This document shows positions 14,813-22,829 of a DNA stretch of 42,326 nt, piece by piece. This DNA comes from DATARH01 sp035648415 (lineage in GTDB: Bacteria > Pseudomonadota > Alphaproteobacteria > ATCC43930 > CGMCC-115725): positions 1-42,326 of the forward strand of contig DASRLO010000117.1 in assembly GCA_035648415.1 (NCBI GenBank). The letters run 5' to 3'. Within the stretch, counting starts at the first letter, position 1. Each line of letters opens with the position of its first letter. Under the pieces are notes generated by a model that did no database searches, had not been told where the DNA came from, and worked only from the letters and a program-made list of their open reading frames with translations. The position numbers and the translations under genes are program-made.

Positions 14813-17190
14813 ACGACATCCCCGCAAGCAACCCAGCGGCCGCGCCGGCGGCCTCTCCGGGTGGCCCGTCGGGGTCGCTGCCAGGGAGCGTACCGGCCGG
14901 TGGGCTCCCGGGCGCCGCGCCCGCCGGCGCCGCGCACGTCACCGGTACCCGCCGGTTGCTGCGCCGGCTGCGCGACGTGATGGCTGCATCGGGGACCGCG
15001 CAGGACCGGCTCGATCGTATCGTCCGCCTCGTCGCCGCCGAGATGGTCGCCGAGGTGTGCTCGGCCTATGTGATGCGCGCCGGCGAGGTGCTCGAGCTCT
15101 TCGCCACGGAAGGGCTGCGACCCGAGGCGGTGCATCGCACGCGGCTGCGGGTCGGCGAGGGGTTGGTCGGCGCCGTCGCCGCTACCGCGCGGCCGCTCGC
15201 GCTGGCCGACGCCCAGGCCCATCCCGATTTCGCCTATCGGCCCGAGACCGGCGAGGAAATCTACCACTCGCTGATGGGGGTGCCGATCCTGCGCGGCGGC
15301 AGGGTGCTCGGCGTGCTGGTCGTGCAAAACCGTACGCCGCGCCGCTATACCGAAGACGAAATCGAGATCGCGCAGACGATCGCGATGATCGTCGCCGAGC
15401 TGGTGGCAAGCGGAGAGCTCGTCAATCCTTTGGAAATGGCGCAGAGCAGCAGCGGCGCGCTGCTGCCGGTGCGCCTCGACGGCATCCGTCTCAACGAAGG
15501 GCTGGCGATCGGCCCCGCCGTGCTGCACATGCCGAAACTGGTGATCCGCCAGGTGGTCGCCGAGGATATCGAGGCCGAGCTTGACCGTCTGCGCCGCGCG
15601 GTCGGCGCGATGCAGAACGCGGTCGACGAGCTGGTCGCCGCCAGCCGCGGTCTTGGCGCGGGCGAGCATCGCGACGTCATCGAGACCTATCGCATGTTCG
15701 CCGCCGATCGCGGCTGGCTCGATCGCATCACCGAGGCGGTGCGCAGCGGCCTCACCGCCGAAGCCGCGGTGCAGAAGATCCGCGAGGAAACCCGCACCCG
15801 CATGATGCAGATGACCGACCCGTATCTGCGCGAGCGGCTGTGGGATCTTGAGGATCTCGCCAATCGGCTGCAGCACTTCCTGGCGGGCGGGCTGATGGGC
15901 GCTCAGGCGGGAAATCTGCCGCCCGAATTCATCCTCGTCGCCCATTCGATGGGACCGGCGGAACTGTTGGATTACGCGCATCGCCGGGTGCGCGGGCTCG
16001 TGCTCGAAGAAGGTTCGCCGACCGCGCATGTCGCGATCGTCGCCCGCGCGTTCGACATCCCGGTCGTCGGCCGCGTCGAAGATGCGACAAGCCGCATCGA
16101 ATCGGGCGACACGGTCGTCGTCGACGGCGATCACGCGCAGGTGCTGATCCGCCCCGGCGAGGACATCCACCAGAGTTTTGTCGATGCGGTGGCCGAGCGC
16201 ACCCGGCGCCGGGCCTATTACCAGACCATTCGGGACGAGCCCGCGGTGACGCGCGACGGCATGCCGATCCGGCTGCTGCTCAATGCGGGTCTTTTGATCG
16301 ACCTGGTGCAGGTCGCCGCGACCGGCGCCGAAGGCGTCGGGTTGTTCCGCACCGAGATCCCGCTCCTGACCCGCGACGCCTTTCCCGACGTCGCCGACCA
16401 GACCGGCTTCTATCGCCGCGCCTACGAGCAGGTGGGCGACCGGCAGATCGTGTTTCGTACGCTCGATATCGGCGGTGACAAGGTTCTGCCTTATCTGAAC
16501 CATGCCGCCGAGGACAACCCGGCGATGGGCTGGCGGGCGATCCGCATCGGGCTCGACCGCCCGGCGATGCTGCGCCAGCAACTGCGCGCCTTGCTGCGCG
16601 CCGCCGCGGGCCGCGATTTGTGGGTCAAGTTCCCGATGATCGCCGAGGTCGCCGAGCTTGATCGGGCGCGCGCGCTGCTCGACCGGGAGCGTCGTCGTGC
16701 ATTGGAAGAAGGCTACGCGGCGCCGCGCTCGGTCAAGGTCGGCGTGATGCTGGAGGTCCCCTCTCTGCTGTGGCAGTTGCCGGCTTTGCTCAAGCGCATC
16801 GACCTGCTGTCGATCGGCACCAACGATCTGGCGCAGTTCCTCTTCGCCTGCGACCGCGGCAATCCGCGCCTCTCCGACCGCTACGACCTGTTGTCGGCGC
16901 CGATGATCGCGCTGTTTCGCGACGTCGTCATGAAATGCGCGCAGGCCGGCGTGCCGCTCAGCATGTGCGGCGAGATGGCCGGCAATCCGGTCGAGGCGAT
17001 GATGCTGATCGGCCTGGGTTTTCGGACGCTGTCTTTGACCGCGACCGCGCTGGGTCCGGTCAAGACGATGCTCCGCAGCCTCGATGTGGGCGGACTCGCG
17101 CGCTACCTCGACGAAATCGGCGACCGCCCCGACCATTCACTGCGCCATCGGCTTGAAGCCTATGCGCGTGACCATGCGATAGCGTTGTGA
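14809..17190 (+). CDS. ptsP: PtsP, enzyme I of the nitrogen phosphotransferase system (EI-Ntr)
   Basis: EI-Ntr takes phosphate from phosphoenolpyruvate and passes it to NPr and then EIIA-Ntr, a regulatory relay for nitrogen, carbon and potassium status. The 793-residue protein has an Ala/Pro/Gly-rich N-terminal tail (about 1-45), a GAF domain (about 60-200), a PEP-utilising N-terminal domain, the swivel domain with phospho-histidine His407 in EGSPTAHVAIVAR, and a TIM barrel with GVGLFRTE, SIGTNDLAQF and SMCGEMAGNP, the last holding the acid cysteine. The GAF domain in related proteins senses glutamine. The N-terminal tail is longer than usual and of low complexity. The start overlaps the upstream stop by ATGA. 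ptsP adjacent to lysC is a familiar alphaproteobacterial order. Confidence 0.96.
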   Translation: MNDIPASNPAAAPAASPGGPSGSLPGSVPAGGLPGAAPAGAAHVTGTRRLLRRLRDVMAASGTAQDRLDRIVRLVAAEMVAEVCSAYVMRAGEVLELFATEGLRPEAVHRTRLRVGEGLVGAVAATARPLALADAQAHPDFAYRPETGEEIYHSLMGVPILRGGRVLGVLVVQNRTPRRYTEDEIEIAQTIAMIVAELVASGELVNPLEMAQSSSGALLPVRLDGIRLNEGLAIGPAVLHMPKLVIRQVVAEDIEAELDRLRRAVGAMQNAVDELVAASRGLGAGEHRDVIETYRMFAADRGWLDRITEAVRSGLTAEAAVQKIREETRTRMMQMTDPYLRERLWDLEDLANRLQHFLAGGLMGAQAGNLPPEFILVAHSMGPAELLDYAHRRVRGLVLEEGSPTAHVAIVARAFDIPVVGRVEDATSRIESGDTVVVDGDHAQVLIRPGEDIHQSFVDAVAERTRRRAYYQTIRDEPAVTRDGMPIRLLLNAGLLIDLVQVAATGAEGVGLFRTEIPLLTRDAFPDVADQTGFYRRAYEQVGDRQIVFRTLDIGGDKVLPYLNHAAEDNPAMGWRAIRIGLDRPAMLRQQLRALLRAAAGRDLWVKFPMIAEVAELDRARALLDRERRRALEEGYAAPRSVKVGVMLEVPSLLWQLPALLKRIDLLSIGTNDLAQFLFACDRGNPRLSDRYDLLSAPMIALFRDVVMKCAQAGVPLSMCGEMAGNPVEAMMLIGLGFRTLSLTATALGPVKTMLRSLDVGGLARYLDEIGDRPDHSLRHRLEAYARDHAIAL

Positions 17191-17203
17191 CGTCGGGCAG
17201 CGA

Positions 17204-17233
17204 TTGGACAGGTTTGGCCGGCTCTAGTATAGA
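17204..17233 (+). promoter_or_regulatory. Putative rodZ promoter
   Basis: TTGGAC (17204-17209) and TATAGA (17228-17233) are 18 bases apart in the 65-bp gap between ptsP and the rodZ-like gene. The predicted start is near 17240, about 16 bases before the GTG start codon. Readthrough from the ptsP operon is also possible. Confidence 0.4.
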
Positions 17234-17255
17234 AGCCGCGAAAGCGGGTGCGTGA

Positions 17256-18380
17256 GTGAGCTTTATTCGGCGAATAAAGACGCCGTTCGCTGAAGGCCCG
17301 GCCGACGAGCAGATCCCGTACCAACCGGGGATGCGGCTGATCGGCGAGCTGTTGCAGGAGCGGCGCGAGGAGCTCGGCCTCGATCTCGATGAGATCGGGG
17401 CGATGTTGCGCATCAAGCCGGGCTACCTCGCCGCGCTCGAGCAAGGGCGAACGCACGATTTGCCGGGCGCGACCTATGCGATCGGCTTTGTGCGGGCCTA
17501 TGCCGATTTTCTCGGCTTCGATTCCCAACAGGTGCTAACCCGGTTCAAGGCGGAGGCCGCGGGGGTCACCGCGCGGCCCGATCTGACGCTGCCCGTGCCG
17601 CTCGGCGAGCGCAGCCTGCCGGGCGGGGCGCTGGTGCTGGTGGCCCTGATCCTTGCGCTGTGCGGCTATGGCTTTTGGTATTACCGGTCGACCGAGGAAC
17701 GCGATCGCCCCGCGCGGGTCGCATCGGTGCCCGCGGCGCTGCAGGCGCCGGCTCTGGTGGCGCCGCCGCGTCTACCGGAAGGCGGTGCGCCGAACGGGGG
17801 CGCCAATCCGCCGCCGGCCGCGCCGAGCCCGCCCAGCGCCGGGACGACGCCCGCGGAATCGGCGCTCGCTCCATCGCCTCCGCTGACGCCGGTGGCGGCG
17901 CCGCTCGATCAGCGGGCCGTGGCGGCGGCGAGACCCCTCTCGCCGGAGGCGGCGATGGGATCGGCGCCGGCGAAGCCGTCAGCGCCGGGTGCATCGACCG
18001 ACTCCGTGCCGCGCCCTGCTCCGGCCGCGGCAGCGCAATCGTCCCCGCCGCCAGCCGCGACGCAGACGGCGGCGGCTCCGCAACCCGCGACGGCGAGCGC
18101 GGGGTCCGCGTCCAAGGTCGCGATTCGCGCGCTTGCCGATTGCTGGATCCAGGTTCGCGACGCGGATCAGTCGATCGTCTTCTCCCGGGTGTTGAAGTCC
18201 GGCGAGGTTTACAGCGTCCCGGCGCGGACCGGGCTGTGGCTGCGGACGGGAAACGCCGGCGCGCTCGAAATCGCGGTCAATGGCAAAGCCGTGCCGTCGA
18301 TCGGCGGGGTCGGCATGCTTCGCCGCGATGTCGCGCTCGATCCGACGGAGCTAGCGGCCGGCACCGCCGTTCACGGGTAG
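17256..18380 (+). CDS. rodZ: RodZ-like cytoskeletal/HTH membrane protein (DUF4115)
   Basis: RodZ links the MreB cytoskeleton to the cell-wall synthesis machinery and helps set rod shape. The 374-residue protein has an N-terminal helix-turn-helix domain (about 25-95, with GELLQERREELGLDLDEIGA and the characteristic YAIGFVRAYADFLG), one transmembrane segment at about 122-143 (GALVLVALILALCGYGF), a long Pro/Ala-rich periplasmic linker (about 155-285) and a C-terminal DUF4115 beta domain (about 288-370, with DCWIQVRDADQSIVFSRVL). The start codon is GTG. rodZ directly before ispG is a conserved arrangement across proteobacteria. The linker composition is low-complexity but normal for the family. 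Confidence 0.92.
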   Translation: MSFIRRIKTPFAEGPADEQIPYQPGMRLIGELLQERREELGLDLDEIGAMLRIKPGYLAALEQGRTHDLPGATYAIGFVRAYADFLGFDSQQVLTRFKAEAAGVTARPDLTLPVPLGERSLPGGALVLVALILALCGYGFWYYRSTEERDRPARVASVPAALQAPALVAPPRLPEGGAPNGGANPPPAAPSPPSAGTTPAESALAPSPPLTPVAAPLDQRAVAAARPLSPEAAMGSAPAKPSAPGASTDSVPRPAPAAAAQSSPPPAATQTAAAPQPATASAGSASKVAIRALADCWIQVRDADQSIVFSRVLKSGEVYSVPARTGLWLRTGNAGALEIAVNGKAVPSIGGVGMLRRDVALDPTELAAGTAVHG

Positions 18381-18447
18381 AGCGGCGTCTTTTATCCGTA
18401 ACCCAAGCGTTCTATAACGCAAGATGCAGAGACCTCATGAGGCTTAG

Positions 18448-19581
18448 ATGAGCATTCGCCCGTACCGCGATATCCATCGCCGCGCCTGTCGCCAGATCCA
18501 TGTCGGGAAGGTGCCGGTCGGCGGCGATGCGCCGATCACCGTGCAGTCGATGACCAACACGGTGACGCACGACGTCAAGGCGACGGTCGAGCAGGTGCAG
18601 GCGCTGGAACGCGCCGGCGCGGACATCGTGCGCATCTCCTGCCCCGACCAGGAATCGGCGCGGGCGCTGAAACAGATCGTTCGGCAGGTCGAGGTGCCGA
18701 TCGTCGCCGATATCCATTTCCACTATCGGCGGGCGATCGAGGCGGCGGAGAGCGGCGCCGCGTGCCTGCGGATCAACCCCGGCAATATCGGCTCGATGGA
18801 ACGGGTGCGCGAGGTGGTCAAGGCGGCCAAGGACTACAATTGCTCGATGCGGATCGGCGTCAATGCGGGTTCGCTCGAACGCGACCTGCTCGAAAAATAT
18901 GGCGAGCCCTGCCCCGAGGCAATGGTCGAGAGCGCGCTCAACCACGCCAAGATCCTTGAGGATAACGATTTCTTAGAGTTCAAGATCTCGTGCAAGGCAT
19001 CCGACGTGTTTCTCGCGGTCGCCGCCTATCAGCAGCTCGCGGAGGCTTGCGACTACCCGCTCCATCTCGGCATCACCGAAGCCGGCGGCCTCAGGAGCGG
19101 CACGGTCAAATCCTCGATCGGCATGGGCATGCTGCTGTGGGCCGGGATCGGCGACACGATCCGCGTTTCGCTGTCGGCCGATCCGGTCGAGGAGGTCAAG
19201 GTCGGCTTCGATATGCTCAAATCGCTCAATCTGCGCCGGCGCGGGGTCACGGTGATCTCGTGCCCGTCTTGCGCGCGGCAGCAATTCCAGGTGATCAAGA
19301 CCGTCGAGTTGCTCGAAGAACGGCTTGCCCACGTCACCACGCCGCTTACCCTTTCGGTCATCGGTTGCGTCGTCAACGGGCCGGGCGAGGCGCGCGAGAC
19401 CGATATCGGTCTTACCGGCGGCGGCAACGACACCCATCAGGTCTATCTCAGCGGGGTCACCGACCATCGCCTGAAGGACGCCAGCATCGTCGACCATCTC
19501 GTCGAGCTGGTCGAGAAGAAGGCCGCCGAGATCGAAGCCGCGAAGGCCGCGGCGGAGTCGATCCTCGAACCTGCGCAATAA
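18448..19581 (+). CDS. ispG: 4-hydroxy-3-methylbut-2-en-1-yl diphosphate synthase IspG (GcpE)
   Basis: IspG converts methylerythritol cyclodiphosphate to HMBPP in the non-mevalonate isoprenoid pathway using a 4Fe-4S cluster. The 377-residue protein keeps the cluster ligands: Cys272 and Cys275 in SCPSCARQQF, Cys307 in CVVNGPGE and Glu314. The N-terminal TIM barrel starts with VPVGGDAPITVQSMTNT. A GAGG ribosome site precedes the ATG. It follows rodZ by 67 bases. Here the gene ends at a strong terminator, and the expected hisS/prfA/prmC genes of related genomes do not follow. It supplies precursors for the ubiquinone side chain and for undecaprenyl carriers. Confidence 0.97.
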   Translation: MSIRPYRDIHRRACRQIHVGKVPVGGDAPITVQSMTNTVTHDVKATVEQVQALERAGADIVRISCPDQESARALKQIVRQVEVPIVADIHFHYRRAIEAAESGAACLRINPGNIGSMERVREVVKAAKDYNCSMRIGVNAGSLERDLLEKYGEPCPEAMVESALNHAKILEDNDFLEFKISCKASDVFLAVAAYQQLAEACDYPLHLGITEAGGLRSGTVKSSIGMGMLLWAGIGDTIRVSLSADPVEEVKVGFDMLKSLNLRRRGVTVISCPSCARQQFQVIKTVELLEERLAHVTTPLTLSVIGCVVNGPGEARETDIGLTGGGNDTHQVYLSGVTDHRLKDASIVDHLVELVEKKAAEIEAAKAAAESILEPAQ

Positions 19582-19630
19582 GACCTTTCGGGGCGCGCGC
19601 CGCCGCCCTGGTTCTTCCGACAGCACAGAA

Positions 19631-19660
19631 AAGCCCGCCGGCCACAAGGCCGGCGGGCTT
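19631..19660. terminator. Bidirectional intrinsic terminator between ispG and the porin gene
   Basis: A perfect 13-bp stem AAGCCCGCCGGCC (19631-19643) and GGCCGGCGGGCTT (19648-19660) has an ACAA loop. It lies between convergent genes. T-rich sequence follows on the minus strand (CTTTTCTG) and a shorter TT/CTTCC on the plus strand, so it should work best for the porin transcript. Confidence 0.85.
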
Positions 19661-19685
19661 CCTGTCGCTCGGATGAGCGGGTCGG

Positions 19686-21269
19686 CTAGAAGCGGAACGC
19701 GAACTTGCTGATCAGCACGTTCTGCGTGCCGGTCATGTTGTTCAGCACGGTGCGCTGGCTCCACACGTATTCGAGGCCGATATCGACGTTCGACACCGGG
19801 CTCCAGATCAAATTGGCGTGCGCGGTGATCAGCTCCTTGTTGATCGCGCCGGCCTGGCCCGCGCCGACCAGCTTGACCGGGATGCCGTAATGCGCGTTGA
19901 AGCCGCCATTGAGGTTGCTGCGCAGATTATTCAGCCACCAATGCTGGTAGCCGATCTCGCCGCCCATCTCCTGCGTCGGCTTGAAGATCACCGCCGCCGC
20001 CGCGGTCGCCGTGGTCGGGCCGCCGAACGAGCCGTAGCCACTGGGGGCACCGTAATTGGTCGCCAGGTCGAAATTGGTGCTGGCGTTGACAAACGGCCCG
20101 ATCGTGTCGCCGCCCTCGAAGTGCAGGATGAAATCGTCCTTCACCCAGCCGAACCAGCCCGGCTTGAAGTCGAGGCCGACATGGCCGCCGTAGCCGATGT
20201 ACTGCTTGGCGAAGAAGTGGCCGTCGGTGACGTCGAGGCCGGGGCGGATCACCCCGGAGAAGTCGATGTGGCCCCAGGGTTGCGGGATGTAGTACGCCGC
20301 GGTGAAGTCGGGCGCGGTCGTCTTGGCGACGTTGAGCGGCAGCTGGCCGCTGGTCAGCAGCGCCGTCGCGCAGGTCGTCGCGGTGGCGAGAGCGGCGACG
20401 GTGCAGGTCGTGGTGACCGTCGGGATGACCCCGGCGTCGCTGGCTGCGAGCCCGGCCGGGGTGTTGACGATCGTCTCGGGCTGCTCGGCCGAGACCGAGA
20501 ACGAGGCGCCCCACCAGGCCGGCATCGTGTAGCGGATCTGCGGGATGCGGACATGGCCCGGCTCGCCGACATTGCCGCCGAAATCGAGGGTCTCGCCGTT
20601 GGCGTCGGGGTCGGAGAAGTTCGAGGTCGCCTGACCGGCCAGCAGGCCGCCCAACGTGCCATACAAATATTTGAGACGCGGGGCGAGGTTATCCGACACC
20701 GAGTTCGGGTCGCCGCCGCCCGGCACGAACGAGCCGGCTTCGGTGAAGTCGAACTCTATCTCGGTGCGCGCCTCGCCGAGCGGGGTCGGGGTGCGGGTCT
20801 CGAAGCCGATCTTCGACTGCCGCGGGGTTTGCTGGAAGACGCCGCCGCCGCGCGCCGCCGCGATGGTGTTGTGCAGCGGCGTATTCTGCGCGAAACCGTT
20901 GTCGCCGACCGTGGTGTTCGGCAGGCTGGTGTTGACCGCCACGCCGCCGCCCGACATCCAGTAATCGATTACCTCGTCGATATCGCCATAGATCTTGAGC
21001 GAGGTGTCGGTGCCAGGGATGAGGATCGAGCGCGGGAAGCTGCCGGCCATGACCGCCGCGCCCGCCGCTTTGTTCTGGTCGACCGAGAACACCGCGCCGG
21101 CGCCGGGCTGCTGGCCGACCGCGGCGAGCTGGTCGATGCGGGTGTCGAGGAGCTGCTGGTTGACCTGCAGATCGCCGGCGTGGGCGCCGCCAAGTCCGGT
21201 CAACATCGCCAAGGCTGCCGTGCTGCCGCCCAGCGCCGCGATGATGCCGATTTTACGCGCCTTCATCAT
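19686..21269 (-). CDS. DcaP-like trimeric outer-membrane porin
   Basis: This 527-residue precursor has a Sec signal peptide (MMKARKIGIIAALGGSTAALA ending GGAHA), a short N-terminal helical/coiled-coil segment (QVNQQLLDTRIDQLAAVG) and then a beta-barrel ending in phenylalanine (SKFAFRF), the usual outer-membrane insertion signal. Segments such as TSLKIYGDIDEVIDY, SKIGFETRTPTPLGEARTEI and GQATSNFSDPDANGETLDFGG match the DcaP family, which forms trimeric channels for small dicarboxylic or related anions. Substrate cannot be deduced. A strong GGGAGGGGG ribosome site precedes two consecutive ATGs. The upstream region shared with a Crp/Fnr-type gene holds two 18-bp palindromes, suggesting tight regulation. 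Confidence 0.85.
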   Translation of the reverse strand: MMKARKIGIIAALGGSTAALAMLTGLGGAHAGDLQVNQQLLDTRIDQLAAVGQQPGAGAVFSVDQNKAAGAAVMAGSFPRSILIPGTDTSLKIYGDIDEVIDYWMSGGGVAVNTSLPNTTVGDNGFAQNTPLHNTIAAARGGGVFQQTPRQSKIGFETRTPTPLGEARTEIEFDFTEAGSFVPGGGDPNSVSDNLAPRLKYLYGTLGGLLAGQATSNFSDPDANGETLDFGGNVGEPGHVRIPQIRYTMPAWWGASFSVSAEQPETIVNTPAGLAASDAGVIPTVTTTCTVAALATATTCATALLTSGQLPLNVAKTTAPDFTAAYYIPQPWGHIDFSGVIRPGLDVTDGHFFAKQYIGYGGHVGLDFKPGWFGWVKDDFILHFEGGDTIGPFVNASTNFDLATNYGAPSGYGSFGGPTTATAAAAVIFKPTQEMGGEIGYQHWWLNNLRSNLNGGFNAHYGIPVKLVGAGQAGAINKELITAHANLIWSPVSNVDIGLEYVWSQRTVLNNMTGTQNVLISKFAFRF

Positions 21270-21394
21270 TTATCCCCCTCCCAATGAAGCAAACCATCAC
21301 GCGACGCCGCCGGTGCCGAGGCTGCAAAATCGCGCGCCCAACGGCGGGTTGGGCATGGAGGGGAGTATCCGCTAACGGCGCGAACTGTCGTTGC

Positions 21395-21423
21395 TGTAGA
21401 GTATTGCTTTAAAGCAATATCAA
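21395..21423 (-). promoter_or_regulatory. Putative porin promoter with operator palindrome in its spacer
   Basis: On the minus strand TTGATA (21418-21423) and TCTACA (21395-21400) are separated by 17 bases. The 18-bp palindrome at 21402-21419 fills this spacer and overlaps the -35 box by two bases, so its binder would block RNA polymerase. The -10 match is weak. The 5' leader would be about 120 nt. Confidence 0.4.
21402..21419. promoter_or_regulatory. Perfect 18-bp palindrome, Crp/Fnr-like operator (TTG-N8-CAA)
   Basis: TATTGCTTTAAAGCAATA is identical to its reverse complement. Its core TTG-N8-CAA fits the half-site spacing of Crp/Fnr-family operators of the NnrR/Dnr kind. The gene 124 bases away encodes a Crp/Fnr-type protein, so auto- or porin regulation by that protein is a natural inference. 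It is AT-rich in otherwise GC-rich DNA. Confidence 0.6.
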
Positions 21424-21493
21424 AAAACAGGACCGTTTCTTGCGGGTGCAGGCGGTCAAACCAAAGGCGTTTGACTTAGCCAAAGTGCCCTCC

Positions 21494-21511
21494 TAACGTG
21501 CGCGCACGTTA
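21494..21511. promoter_or_regulatory. Second perfect 18-bp palindrome overlapping the crp-like gene -10 box
   Basis: TAACGTGCGCGCACGTTA is a perfect palindrome whose last two bases are the first two of a consensus TATAAT (21510-21515). Its sequence differs from the first palindrome (centre-to-centre distance 92 bp), so it may bind another regulator. A weaker inverted repeat (TTTGACT/AGCCAAA) lies between them at 21470-21484. Confidence 0.5.
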
Positions 21512-21515
21512 TAAT
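21510..21515 (+). promoter_or_regulatory. Consensus -10 box of the Crp/Fnr-like gene
   Basis: TATAAT is a perfect -10 hexamer, predicting transcription from about 21522 and a leader of about 21 nt. No good -35 hexamer sits 16-18 bases upstream (GCCCTC at 17), which is typical of activator-dependent promoters. The overlapping palindrome would be a repressor site. Confidence 0.5.
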
Positions 21516-21542
21516 CAAATGACGCGAACGGGAGGTTTTGAG

Positions 21543-22301
21543 ATGGGAGGCGCACCGCCGGCGACGGCGGTAACCACCGCTTTTGGCCGCAGGCTATCGC
21601 AACTCGTCCCGCTCGCGCCGGACGAAGCGGAGATCCTGCGCGACCTCCAATCGGCCACCAGGACGGTCCAGCGTCACCGGGACATTATTACCGAAGGCCG
21701 CCACTACGGCAGTCTATTCATAATACTTGAAGGTAATGGCATCCGATACCGTATCCTTCATGACGGCCGCCGGCAAATCGTCAACATCGTATTGCCTGGA
21801 GATATTGTTGGAGTTCTCGGGCCTTTTATTGAAAGCTCGCTATATTCTACCAGAGCCTTGACGGAAATGCTGGTGGCGGTAGTGCCGTTCACTCGGATAA
21901 ATGCCTTGTTTGCAAGCCACCCACGTCTGCTTACCAAGATATTGTGGTGGTTTTCTTGTGAATCGGCGATCTATGCAGAGCATCTAGTTGATTTGGGCCG
22001 CCGCACGGCGCTGGAAAGGGTCGCTCATTTCTTGCTTGAATTACTCACGCGGTTGCAGTCGGTCGGCCTTGCCGAGGATCGTTCGTACAAGATTCCTCTC
22101 ACCCAAGAGCTGATTGCCGACGCTCTCGGCCTCAGTATTCCGCACGTGAACCGCGTATTGCGGCGTCTGCGGGAGGATGGGCTCGTCGTCGTCGAGGACC
22201 AGCGGGTCACCGTAAAGGACATCGAGGGGCTGTCCGAACTGGCCGATTTCGACCCCGCCTACCTCTCGCGGTTTTCCGGCGGAGAGTTCCTCGGGGGTTG
22301 A
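21543..22301 (+). CDS. Crp/Fnr family transcriptional regulator
   Basis: This 252-residue regulator has an N-terminal cyclic-nucleotide-binding-type beta-barrel (about 20-140, with LFIILEGNGIRYRILHDGRRQIVNIVLPGDIVG), a dimerisation helix, and a C-terminal winged helix with LTQELIADALGLSIPHVNR, whose second helix reads the DNA. No FNR-type cysteine cluster is present, and the cAMP-binding Arg/Ser-Ala pattern is not evident, so the signal is unknown. The ATG at 21543 has an excellent GGGAGG ribosome site; an in-frame GTG at 21498 lies inside a palindrome and is unlikely. Parts of the gene have visibly lower GC and different codon use than the neighbours, hinting at transfer. Confidence 0.9.
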   Translation: MGGAPPATAVTTAFGRRLSQLVPLAPDEAEILRDLQSATRTVQRHRDIITEGRHYGSLFIILEGNGIRYRILHDGRRQIVNIVLPGDIVGVLGPFIESSLYSTRALTEMLVAVVPFTRINALFASHPRLLTKILWWFSCESAIYAEHLVDLGRRTALERVAHFLLELLTRLQSVGLAEDRSYKIPLTQELIADALGLSIPHVNRVLRRLREDGLVVVEDQRVTVKDIEGLSELADFDPAYLSRFSGGEFLGG

Positions 22302-22305
22302 AAAC

Positions 22306-22341
22306 CTGTAGTAGTAAATGTGTCACAGGTGAACTTTTTTT
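22306..22341 (+). terminator. Weak putative terminator after the Crp/Fnr-like gene
   Basis: A CCTGT/ACAGG 5-bp stem with a 15-nt loop is followed a few bases later by seven T residues, just past the stop codon. The stem is short and the T-run displaced, so this is tentative. The remaining 200 bases to the mazE-like gene show no gene. Confidence 0.3.
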
Positions 22342-22551
22342 GCCATAGCTGCCGAAACGTCCGATCTTCGCGGGGGCGCCCTCGGGGCTGCCGGACCGTT
22401 TTGCGGCGGGCCATGCTCGGGGCCGGCCTGCTATTCCACCTTCGCGCGAGAAGCGAGGCGGGCGATCGCTCGAAGCAGGGCGCATAGGTGAGCGGGACAC
22501 GCGCATAGACTTCGCCTTTCGCAGCTTGCCTGTTGGCTTCTTCCGTTATAA

Positions 22552-22577
22552 CATCGTATTACAAAGGTGGTACGATG
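22552..22577 (+). promoter_or_regulatory. Inverted repeat enclosing the mazE ribosome site and start codon
   Basis: CATCGTA (22552-22558) and TACGATG (22571-22577) form a perfect 7-bp inverted repeat around a 12-base spacer that contains the ribosome site AAAGGTGG. The right arm includes the mazE ATG. It may be the MazE/MazEF autoregulatory operator or an mRNA hairpin masking the start. A TATAAC box ends inside its left flank (22547-22552). Confidence 0.5.
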
Positions 22578-22829
22578 CGCGCTGCGATACGCAAGCTTGG
22601 CAACTCATCCGGTGTGATCATTCCCCGGTCGCTTCTTTCCGAGATCGGCGTTTCGGCCGGCGACGCGGTGGAAATGAGCACGCAGGAGGGGCGACTTGTG
22701 CTGGCTCCGGTGAAGCGGCCCGCGCGCACTGGGTGGGCCAGCGCGTCGGCGACCGTTGCCGCTCTCGGCGACGACGAGTTGGCGTGGCCGGAATTTGGCA
22801 ATATCGACGACGAAGCGCTGGTTTGGTGA
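22575..22829 (+). CDS. mazE: MazE-type antitoxin (AbrB/SpoVT DNA-binding fold)
   Basis: This 84-residue protein starts MRAAIRKLGNSSGVIIPRSL, the swapped-hairpin AbrB/MazE DNA-binding fold, continuing EIGVSAGDAVEMSTQEGRLVL. The C-terminal part is acidic and likely disordered (ALGDDELAWPEFGNIDDEALVW region) and should wrap around and inhibit the toxin. The ATG at 22575 follows the ribosome site AAAGGTGG. The stop TGA overlaps the toxin's GTG start within GTGA, the usual coupling in mazEF operons. An inverted repeat over the start region suggests autoregulation. Confidence 0.92.
   Translation: MRAAIRKLGNSSGVIIPRSLLSEIGVSAGDAVEMSTQEGRLVLAPVKRPARTGWASASATVAALGDDELAWPEFGNIDDEALVW

Noticed and set aside
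13597..17136. A 1179-codon open frame on the minus strand across lysC, the monooxygenase and ptsP
   Set aside because: It runs antisense through three well-supported overlapping genes and contains no recognisable motif.
22526..22825. Long upstream extension of the mazF frame through mazE
   Set aside because: The frame is open but overlaps mazE entirely; the MazF motif begins after GTG 22826, which has the usual four-base coupling.
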